Shown piece by piece: positions 47,235 to 56,700 of a DNA stretch of 64,000 nt. Both the position numbers and the translations under genes were made by a program. Source of the stretch: Stictocephala bisonia (Eukaryota; Arthropoda; Insecta; Hemiptera; Membracidae); the NCBI GenBank assembly GCA_035578905.1, contig JAQJVL010000668.1, positions 124,001-188,000 on the forward strand, given 5' to 3'. The notes under the pieces were generated by a model. That model saw only the letters and a program-made list of their open reading frames with translations. It did no database searches and was not told the DNA's origin. The number at the start of each line of letters is the position of its first letter. Position 1 is the first letter of the stretch.

Positions 47235-47375
47235 GGGTGTTGGTCTGATTTTCAGCTAAATGACAAGTCTGACACTCAGTTATCTTCCCTACACAACATC
47301 AGAACCTTGACTACCATCCAACATGGACACCCCAGACTTCTCTAGTAGTGTCCACATCGATGGTAACCATTGATT
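47235..47375 (-). mobile_element. SINE-1 central fragment
   Basis: 'ggtgttggtctgattttcag', 'ccaacatggacaccccagac' and 'tccacatcgatggtaaccat' are the SINE-1 centre in reverse; both ends are lost. Confidence 0.75.
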
Positions 47376-48384
47376 TAAAATAGTTTATATAATTTATACT
47401 TAAAACAAATTTAAGATATACGCTGTTGTAAATAATTTTAGCAAAGATATATTTGAAACTAAACAAACAGAAATTATTTCTGGTCAGAATTAGTTAATAT
47501 TCAAAAATATTACCAGGTTTCTTTACGGTAGGCTTATTCAAATTACAAGAGTATTACAAGTTCACCTTCAATATTAAGTAATAATAAGTTTCAACAAACA
47601 TTTTACTACCTAAAGATTGGAAAACCGACAGAGGGAGACTTACTTTTATATAAGCTTTACAAGTGAATATAAAAAAGTTTTGACGTAAACATCTTGATTA
47701 AAAGAAGTCCTGTATTAAATTAAATTAACTTTTCCCGTCAGTAACTTGAAAATTTGTCTTGATCATTAAATTCTAAAAACGTACAAATTTAATAATTCAC
47801 TAGAAACAGCCTATGTCCTAAATTTCTTTTTCGTCCTTCATTTAAATTTCGTAAGTTTTAAATGATTACAATTTTTTTTAAATAAATTTATTCCATGCTT
47901 GCATACAGCTAATAGCAATATAAATAGTATATATTTATGGAAAAATCCCACATGGCTCTCAAAGAACATGTACGTGGGGAAATTAACCTAAAGCTGTAAA
48001 TATACTGTAGTGTGTAAATTTAATGGCTAAAGCTGTAAAAATCATATAAAACTATAGACAGCTGATTACATGTTTGGCTACTAGGCATTTATTTTACTTT
48101 TTCCCATATGCGTTAGAATAGAGAAAGTATTGTGATTGAAAAAATTTGTTTACAAGTTGGTCTAAAAATCCTAACTTTGATTAAATTTTCAGGAAAAGTG
48201 TGCATTACAATTTAACATATTTTAGTAAAAACATCATGTCTCTAACTTGACTAGTTTTTTAACTATGGCAAAAAAACAAACTTGGGAATCAAACTGGTAC
48301 TTTTCAAAGTTTTGATTTTTCAGTGTAATGAGGGGAAGTTTATGCCAATTCTTTGGAACCATTTATTTTCTACTGAGTATGATG
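47376..48384. other. AT-rich DNA, nothing recognised
   Basis: No feature seen. Confidence 0.4.
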
Positions 48385-49075
48385 AAACACCCACCCGCCC
48401 ACCCTTACACATACAGTAGTATTGAGTATGTGTACACTCAGTATGTGTATGTCCAATACACTGAGTATGTGTATGTCCAATACACGTACAGTGGTATTAC
48501 CATTATACGTACTGTGGTACCCACCCGCCCACCCATACACGTACTGTGGTAGTGTATGGGTGGGCGGGTGGGTCAGTACCCCTGTACGTGTATGGGTGGG
48601 TGGGTGGAACAGTACCACTGTACGTGTACGGGTGGGCAGGAGGGTCAGTACCACTGTACGTGTACGGGTGGGCGGGTGGGTCAGTACCACTGTTCGTGTA
48701 GAGTGTGCGGGTGGTTCAGTACCACTGTACGTGTATGGATGTGCGGGTGGGTCAGTACCACTGTACATGTACAGTATAGGTGGGCGGGTGGGTTAATACC
48801 ACTGTACATGTATGGGTGGGCGGGTGGGTTAATACCACTGTACATGTATGGGTGGGCAGGTGGGTTAATACCACTGTACATGTATGGGTGGGCAGGTGGG
48901 TTAATACCACTGTACGTGTATGGGTGGGGGGTTGGGTTAATACCATTGTACATGTATGGGTGGGCAGGTAGGTTAATACCACTGTACATGTATGGGTGGG
49001 TGGGTGGATTAATACCACTGTACATGTATGGGTGGGTTAATACCACTGTACATGTATGGGTGGGTGGGTGGGTAT
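48385..49075. repeat. 36-bp minisatellite, relative of the big satellite, with inverted left end
   Basis: From 48552 rightward about 14 units of 'gtgtatgggtgggcgggtgg' + 'gtcagtaccactgtac' or the 'gttaataccactgtac' variant. This is the undimerised form of the 1786-15745 unit. The left part (48388-48540) is in the opposite orientation ('cacccacccgcccacccatacac') and includes short repeats 'gagtatgtgtatgtccaata'. GGGTGGGCGGGTGGG-type motifs recur through the array. Frames on both strands are by-products of the 36-bp period. Confidence 0.95.
48520..48572. other. 21-bp perfect inverted repeat at the array's orientation switch
   Basis: 48520-48540 (cccacccgcccacccatacac) and 48552-48572 are exact reverse complements, with an 11-nt loop. 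One arm is a C-tract array and the other a four-G3-tract array on the same strand. Confidence 0.9.
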
Positions 49076-49097
49076 TCCAGATTTGTTCCAATGCTAT

Positions 49098-49713
49098 CTA
49101 ATGGTTAACAGTCCCAAATAAGCGCTCAGACTTAGTAGTCTGTGTGTGGTACGCTAGTGCGTACTACTGGCTATTAGTTATGTGACGAGTCACCTTCTCA
49201 TTCAGTCAGAATAACAATTAATTAATAATACTTTTGCAGCGAAGTTCTTTAACGATTAATTAAAGTGTTTTAATAGATTACGTTAAACATACATTTCCCA
49301 AAGTTGTATCTTAGCGACCATGTGGGCTACTCAGTCCACGGCGGAAGCTAAGGTCGTTCGCCTAACTGCATTGTCATCACCGATCGCCATGCAAATGCAT
49401 GGAGGTGGCCAGGAGGGATGAACTCTGAGAGATCTCTATGAGTATGGGTATGAGTTATGTCTTGGTCGGCTCTTGGCTAATAGTAATTATCAGATATGTT
49501 TAGGTTACCGTAGTTAGATGATACTAGACATTGGGATTTTGTTCGTTTTACAATATAACATTATGTACTGAATCTATTATTATGGATTGTAGTTCATGTA
49601 AAATAAATACAAGTGACATTTATCGAAAGTCGCAGTTGTTATTGCTCCTTCCGTGACCACGTGGTGCATCCATGAGGAAGTATGTAAGTGTCTGTCCCCT
49701 TTAATAAGTGACA
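49098..49713 (+). mobile_element. Possible LTR of a degraded LTR retrotransposon
   Basis: The block ends '...taataagtgaca', then G, then TGGTGGCAGCGTATTTG (49715-49731), which looks like a primer-binding site just after an LTR end. Upstream a polyadenylation signal lies in 'aaaataaatacaag' (~49600). A start near 49098 (tggttaacag) would give ~615 bp. No second LTR or coding region is visible, so this would be an LTR plus leader fragment. The left border is uncertain. Confidence 0.4.
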
Positions 49714-50237
49714 GTGGTGGCAGCGTATTTGTACTACCGCGACACTTAAGCGTGTGCTAGTAAGAGACAGAGAGGGAGGTCGCTGGAACTACCTGTTAAG
49801 ACAGAAAAAGAACTATTTTCACCGAACAGGAAAATTGGCTTCACAGGACCCATATGAGCCATAAGTCTTATTACTTCTCTAGTCAATATATTACCTATCA
49901 TTAGCATATCTTCATTCATATTGTTTTAGATGATTTTATTTCTTAGTAGTTAGTCCTTTTTAACTAACTGATACATTTTTTATCCACATCAGTTTTTGAT
50001 ACAATAGAACCATCTTGTTCTTTCTAAACTATTTAAATCAAGTGTAAAAAGATTACAAATAATCAATCACAGTTCCAAATGCGACCTTCCATTAATTATT
50101 AACAACAAGTTTTCAATAAAACTAAGTTACTAATTCTGTATTTTTAATATTCTAACACTTATTTTATAAAATCTGCAGGATCAAGGGTTAGTAAAAAAAA
50201 TCAAATAAGAAAACATAACAATGTTTTTATTGTTTTA
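49714..50237. other. Leader-like remnant followed by AT-rich DNA
   Basis: GC-richer to ~49860 (possible retrotransposon leader), then AT-rich. No frame. Confidence 0.4.
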
Positions 50238-50239
50238 CA

Positions 50240-51554
50240 CAGGGTATCCCAAAAGTAAAGCGTCAAACTTCTGGAAATGATTATATAGGTCAAAATAAAG
50301 AGAAAATCAAGTGTAGATTTTTTTCCAAAAACACTTTGTTTACCAAATATTCGCCATTTTGTTTTTTTCACACAGCAATTGTTATCTCCAAGTTGGCTTA
50401 ACGAATTTTTATGAAACTCGCTATGCATGTTAAGATGTTTCTTCTGCCACTGGTACGTTACACTCAGTATGTTACATGCAGTACACCTCCAACATTACGT
50501 CACTGTTCCTTCGTAAGTTTTTGCTAACTGTTTTCGATAGCATTGTTTATCTTTCAGCCGATGGCTGTTCCATGTAGTAAACCGACTACATTACATCACT
50601 GATCCTTTGTCAGGTTGTGTTAACTCTGTTTGATAGCATTGGTCTGTGCCCAATTCGGGAGTTCGACGGCCCGTGTATACTAGTACTCGTCGAAGCACAG
50701 GCTGCAGACGTATAAGTTCCGGCAATTACCATAGATTCTACAAGTCACAACGTTTATTCTTACAACTACTGCAGTGGTTGTTATCGCCTTCTGAGGATGA
50801 AGAATCCGTCTCCACCGATTATTCTATAGACGCGTCCCTTCAAGCCTTTCAACGAACGTTGTTATTCTAAGCATTGGTCCACATGGCGATGTAATGTTGC
50901 ATGTGGTTTGGTAGTCGAGATGGACAGGTGACTGGTTCCTGTCAAGACTCTAATTCAACAGCGAAGGAGTCCTAGACACGCCTCGATCGTCGTCTGTTGA
51001 TTCGTCGTAGAAGTTCGCCACTCTATCAACCAATCACCTTGGTAGTCACGTTTGCAATCCCTCCATCCAAAACGATGATTTTGTCCACCGCCAACTGTAT
51101 TTAAGCACTGTTTAGCAGTTTGTTTTTAGCTTTTTTGCTGACTCTCAATACAAACAAACAATTACAATCTGTCTCGGTTATTATTTGTTCCATTCTAGTT
51201 TTTTTGATTCTGACAGATTGGTAATAAAATTGTCTAAGAAACATTTTCTAAGTAATTTTTTGCCGTTTTCTACAGTTTCCATTTAAAAATTTAAAATGGC
51301 CACCATTTTTAAATTTTAAATTGGATTGTTGATTTTTTCTATAATAGGTCTCTATTATCTTAATGTGCATAGTAAGTTTCATAACGATTGCTTCAGCTAA
51401 CTTGGAGATAAAAATTCTTTTGTGAAAAAAAAACAAAATGCTTGATATCTATTAAACGGGCTTTTTGGGGGGAAAATGTATTCTTGATTTTCTCTTAATT
51501 TTGACCTAAATAACTATTTCCCGAAGTTTGGTACTTTACTTTTGATACACCCTG
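50240..51554. mobile_element. 1.3-kb inverted-repeat DNA transposon, non-autonomous
   Basis: Long terminal inverted repeats of ~200 bp. Left CAGGGTATCCCAAAAGTAAA mirrors the right end CAGGGTGTATCAAAAGTAAA. Inner matches include 'ggtcaaaat(a/t)aagagaaaatc', 'gttatctccaagttggct' versus 'tttatctccaagttagct', and 'tatgaaactcgctatgca'. TA flanks the right end; the left flank is CA. The interior has an ~80-bp imperfect direct duplication (around 50480-50640) and no transposase motifs. Confidence 0.85.
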
Positions 51555-51900
51555 TATTACAATGATTTTATTATTTTTACTTATCCATGATATTCGTGAT
51601 AAGTATTCCAGCTCGCATACAGCCACCACAGTCCCTTCTGCTAAACTTTCTCCTAAACTTACTTATATGTCATTCTCAGTATGAATACATACCAGAGACA
51701 ACTGTTAAAATATTACCGTAAGTTTTGTTTGAACACAGATTTATAATATCTTGTTTTCTAGATATTAAAATATAAAAATAGTTACCATATCGTTATACAA
51801 AAATACTTTCCTTTTTTATCTAGATCCAACATGATGATGTTTCCAAAAAGATTGTCTAAGTCTCAGAGATTTACAATATTTAAGAGTTGGTAGCAACTTA
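51555..51900. other. AT-rich; probable 3' UTR of the minus-strand gene at its right end
   Basis: Lies directly downstream of the terminal exon at 51901-52024. No clear polyadenylation signal was assigned. Confidence 0.35.
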
Positions 51901-52024
51901 TCAAGAGTTATTACAGTTCTTCGACCAATAGGATACCAGCTGTTGATCTTGAGCCTTTACACCCAGAGCTGCCATCAGAGCACTGTTGTTCTCCAAGCGT
52001 GTCAAGTGAGCCAACTTGGCAATG
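51901..52024 (-). CDS. Terminal exon of an unidentified host gene
   Basis: On the minus strand a strong acceptor 'attttattttttttcag' precedes 52024. One base completes a split codon, then 40 codons follow, beginning IAKLAHLTRLENNSALMAAL and ending SYWSKNCNNS plus a TGA stop at 51903-51901. The exon is much GC-richer than its surroundings, with codons such as CTG, AAG and GCC, unlike the A-ending codons of the nearby retrotransposon. The one-base phase matches the two bases left at the end of the exon at 61032-61134, joining as CAC (His). Intermediate exons cannot be excluded. No domain was recognised, so no function is claimed. Confidence 0.65.
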
Positions 52025-52071
52025 CTGAAAAAAATAAAATTTCTATAGAGACTTATAAATTGAGAGTGGTA

Positions 52072-52599
52072 GAGATTATTTTCCAATTTTATAATCAAAA
52101 TTAGTTAAACGTACCTTCCCTTCAAACAGGAAATATAAAAAAAATTGTTTAACCACTACATTAAACTTGTGGCCTTATGAAAAGGTGAACTTAGCTGATG
52201 TTAATCAAGCATAAGACAAAACCGTTCAAAGTACAAGTTTAATATTTTTTAACCAAGTTTTTTACACATAACTGAAGGGATTAACATGTTTGTATTTTTT
52301 TAATGTAAAAAAATTTATAATTTTAAAATTATAACCTTCAAAATTATAAATATTTTTACATTGAACAAAATTTAAAATATGTTAATCTCTTCATTTATGT
52401 GTAAAAAACGTAGTTATAAAAAATTAAACTTGTACTTTGAACGGTTTTGTCTTATGCTTGATTTAAAATCACCTAAATTCACCACTTCATAAGACCACAA
52501 ATTCTAATTTAGTGGTTAAACAATTTTGTTTGTATTGTCCATGTCTAAAAGGAAGGTACATTAATTAATTTTATAAAATTGGAAAATAATTAACTCACC
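52072..52599. mobile_element. 528-bp fold-back element in the intron
   Basis: Arms of roughly 230-250 bp. Left 'attattttccaattttata', 'gtaccttcc', 'aattgtttaaccacta', 'caagcataagacaaaaccgt' and 'tttttacacataa(c/a)tgaag' recur inverted on the right, for example 'acggttttgtcttatgcttg' and 'tagtggttaaacaatt'. The centre near 52320-52360 is AT-rich. No coding capacity. It begins 48 bp upstream (minus-strand sense) of the terminal-exon acceptor. Confidence 0.9.
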
Positions 52600-52625
52600 A
52601 AAAACCGATTGCACCACCTTAATAC

Positions 52626-52846
52626 CTAGGGAGGATGCAAGGCTGCAACGAAGGACCTCCACCAGACTCTGTTCTACGCCAAACACTTCTTCTTTCCCCA
52701 AGTCTTCCCTTCTTCCTGAATTTCTCTTTCTATTGTTTTTTGCCATGTCTGTCTGGGTCTTCCTCTCTTCCTTTTTCCTTTGCAGTTTCCAGTCTAGCAC
52801 TTGTCTACTTATGGTATTTACAAGTCTCCTCAGTGTGCCCAACCAT
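52626..52846 (-). pseudogene. Relic of a non-LTR retrotransposon ORF2 C-terminal tail
   Basis: The minus strand gives GTLRRLVNTISRQVLDWKLQ, then in a shifted frame KRGRPRQTWQKTIEREIQEE, GKTWGKKKCLA, stop, and WWRSFVAALHPP with a terminal stop at 52628-52626. The basic 'RGRPxxTW' core and the 'GKTW...WRSFVxALxP' ending are hallmarks of the extreme C-terminus of many animal LINE reverse transcriptases. At least one frameshift and one internal stop show it is dead. The overlapping 93-codon frame is only the shifted part. Confidence 0.75.
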
Positions 52847-53480
52847 ACTTCCTTTTCTATATGAGACTAACTATGTAAATATAATTACTAATTACTGAAA
52901 TAGTTTAGTACAAACTGTTTACTTAAAACAATACTTACTTGGGCTGATAATAAGAAAAAAAGTAATTTACAAAATTCTTTGACGTGATTTTGAAATAAAA
53001 AAAAATTAAATTCTACTTCAAGACTAACTCCATGCACTGTAATTACTTCTATATAATATATTAACTCATAAACCCTACATACGTTTAAAGTGTAAAATAA
53101 TTATTTGTGTGGGTTTAGGTTCAGAAGACCACATACACTTTTTAAGATATAAAAGACAATTTAGAAGCAGCACTGTCATGACAGTTACAAGTGGTATTTA
53201 TTAATTTTATTTCAAAAAAATTGATTGCAAAAACTAATTAAACTAACAATTTTATTATTAATTTATTTTATAATTGACACGGACTAAAACAGACAAACGC
53301 AGAATTTATTTGGTGCAATTTAATTACAAAATACATATCATTACAGTAGGGTGCAATTAGAAAAAATAATTGATATAATAAATTTAATAAAGGAAGAATA
53401 TCCAATATTACAAGATAACAACAAAACCACAACAATTATAAACTTTAAAGGCAAAAAATACAAAAAAACTAATAACACAT
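52847..53480. other. AT-rich intronic DNA
   Basis: No feature. It ends with CACAT (53476-53480), the left target-site copy of the LTR element. Confidence 0.45.
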
Positions 53481-53640
53481 TGATAGATATTAATTAACAT
53501 ATGTTTTCTATAAGTTGTTTTGATTATGTGTTGCTAGGTAACACAAACATTGTATTACTGTGTTATTATGATGTATGTTACTGAAATAAAGTTACTAAGT
53601 TAATTCTTTATAAATTATTTAATTACTACAAGATATGACA
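53481..53640 (+). repeat. 5' LTR (160 bp)
   Basis: TG...CA borders, identical to 57661-57820. Contains AATAAA at 53585-53590 and a TATAAA-like 'ctttataaatt' at ~53607. Confidence 0.97.
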
Positions 53641-53641
53641 A

Positions 53642-53659
53642 TGGCGACGAGGATGGGAT
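53642..53659 (+). promoter_or_regulatory. Primer-binding site, tRNA-Ser(GCU)-like
   Basis: TGGCGACGAGGATGGGAT starts one base after the 5' LTR. It is the exact complement of the 3' end ATCCCATCCTCGTCG-CCA known for animal tRNA-Ser(GCU), 18 of 18 positions (from memory of that tRNA). Confidence 0.85.
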
Positions 53660-53715
53660 ATTTAAGAAGATAAGTTAAGTTAAGACTAGAACTACTACAT
53701 TCAATTTACTGTAAG

Positions 53716-56700
53716 ATGACATCAATCCAAGACTTAATTGATTTAAATACTGAGGATGACTTCATAAATGATGAAAATACTTACAGAAGTGAATTCGATG
53801 ATACTTTTATTCACTTAAAAGTTAGGTTGGAACATATCCTACAAGAAGATACAAGTGAAGTTAGCTCAGTTGAGAAAACCATTCAATTATCCAATACAGG
53901 ATCTAACCTAACTGCCTCTAACCTAAATTTTGTACCACTAGATGAACAAGAAAAATTTTCCAACTTTGTAAAAAGGTTAGAAATATTCATGAAACTTAAG
54001 GGAATATCTGACAACACTTTAAAAAGACTTACACTTCTACATGCTTTGTCACCCCTTGTACACCAAAAGTTACACGACTTGTGCGCACCGGATGACCCTT
54101 TGTCTAAAACTTATGAAGAGATAGTAACGGTATTAAAAAACCACATGGAGCCACAGGCTAGTGTACTTGCTTTGCAACACAGATTCATTACAAGAGAACA
54201 AAATTTAGGTGAAACCGTTATGGAATTCTCCACAGAATTACAAAAATTGTCAACAGATTGTAAATTTAATTGTTCATGTGGGAAATCAATATGTGATGAA
54301 CTATTAAGACTACAGTTTATTAAAGGGCTAAAAGATACGGAAATTAGGACTAGGTTATTACAAGATAGACAGCTTAAACCTTTCAAAGAAATTGTTGAAA
54401 CTGCTTCTTGTATTGAACTGGCTAAAACAGATAATGTAATGATATCTACAAGTACTACTAAACATGAAACATATCAAATGAAACATAGCAACAAATTTTC
54501 AAGAAACCCTAAAGAAAAACAAACATACAGATCAAGTGATCATCCAACAGATTTTTCCTTTCTAAAAGGAAAATGCTATCGCTGTGGAGACCCAGAACAC
54601 AGAGCGAACATATGCCCATGTGTAAACAAGATATGTGGCTCATGTAATAAGAAGGGCCATGTTACCCAAGTTTGTATGAGTAAAAACAAATTCATAAACA
54701 AGAATAGGATTACACCAAGTACAAATGTGCACTTTACAGATGTAAACCTTATTACTGATGACCATACTAATATACACGAGATAAATATGTTTTCTGATAC
54801 TAAGAAAAACGACAAATTCAGTATTGATGTGATTGTTGAAAACAAAAATATACGCTTTGAACTAGACACAGGAGCTTCTTTGACATCAATTTCCTTTAAA
54901 GATTTCAAACATATTCTCCCAAATAAAAGATTGTTTAAGACTGGTGTTGAACTGCGAACATACACAGGTGAGATCATCAGACCAAGAGGATGTACATTTG
55001 TTACCTGTAATTACCAGGGACAACAGTTTATTGGCAAACTTTACGTAATTAATCAAGACGTCGATCCTATCTTTGGCAGAGAGTGGATGAGGGAAGTAAA
55101 ACTGGACTGGGCGGAGATCAGGACTGTTGTGGAAACACAAGGATCGGAACTTAATAAACTTCTAGAACAGTTCAAAAATGTTTTTGAAAATGATATTGGT
55201 TCCATCCCTGAGTACAAGGCACAATTCATCCTTCAAGAAGGATCACATCCAATATACATAAAACCTAGACAAGTACCCTATGCTTTGAAAAACAAAATTG
55301 AAAATGAAATTGAACGATTGGAGAAATTAAACATTATATCAAAAGTAGATCATTCCGAGTGGGGAACTCCAGTAGTACCGGTAGTTAAGCCTAATGGGAA
55401 CATCAGGTTGTGTGCAGACTACAAAGTGACCTTGAACAAAATTATAAAGGATGAAAACCATCCTATACCAAGAATAGAGGACATTTTCAGCTCAATGTCT
55501 GGCGGTAAATACTTCTGTACCTTAGATATATCTAATGCATATTTACACATGGTAATGGATGAGGAATCTGCAAAAATGCAAACTCTGAGTACACACAAAG
55601 GACTGTACAAGGTCAACAGACTTATGTTTGGAGTAAAAGTAGCGCCTTCGTTGTGGCAAAAATACATGGACTCAATTCTACAGGGATTGGACGGCGTACA
55701 ATGTTTTTTTGACGATGTCCTGATCCAAGGACCGACATTTGAAGAAACACTAAAAAGGCTTACAACAGTTTTAGAAATAATGCAGAAGAATAATCTACGG
55801 CTTAACAAAGATAAGAGCAAATTCTTTCAAAAAAGTGTACAGTACCTTGGGCACATCATAGATGAGAGCGGATTGCACAAAAGTCCAGAAAAAATAAAAG
55901 CAATACAGAGCGCAAAGCAGCCTTCTAACGTGACAGAGCTAAAATCGTTTTTAGGATTAGCAACATACTACAGCAAGTTTATTAACAGCTTTTCGGATAT
56001 AGTTTATCCTCTAAATAGACTATTACAAAAGAACAAACCTTTCATCTGGAGTAAAGAATGCGAGAAAAGTTTTGAAAGAGTGAAACAGGAAGTGACAAGT
56101 GAAACCACATTGATACATTTCAACCCGGCTTTGCAAATCGTATTAGCTACTGATGCTTCTCCAGTTGGACTCGGAGCAGTACTTTCACATCGACTAGAAG
56201 ATGGTACAGAAAAGCCCATAGCTTTTGCATCCCGGACCCTAAGTAAAAGTGAAGTTCGATATAGCCAAATAGATAAAGAAGCTACAGCAATATTTTGGGG
56301 CCTAAAAAAATTCTTCTCTTATTGTTACGGTAGAAAATTCACATTAATTACAGATCACAAGCCACTGGTTTCAATATTTGATCCCCACAGAACATTACCT
56401 ACTATGGCAGCCACTAGAATTTTCAACTACGCCCATTTTTTGTCAGGGTTTAATTACAATGTCGAATTCAGACGCACTGATCAACATTCCAATGCAGATT
56501 TTCTCTCTAGGTTTCCTGTTGAAAAACAGTCAGATGAACAAATGGACACCTCATCAATATTTCAAATTAATCAAATTCAAATAATGCCCGTGACAGCAAA
56601 ACAAATTGCAGAAGAAACCACAAAAGAAGACACTCTCCGGAAAATCGTGGATGCTTTAAAAAAAGGAACAAGTTTAAAGAACTTGGGACTAGAAGACTTT

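Noticed and set aside
48328..49101. Frames on both strands of the 36-bp minisatellite
   Set aside because: Same period effect (36 = 12 codons); no conserved start or domain.
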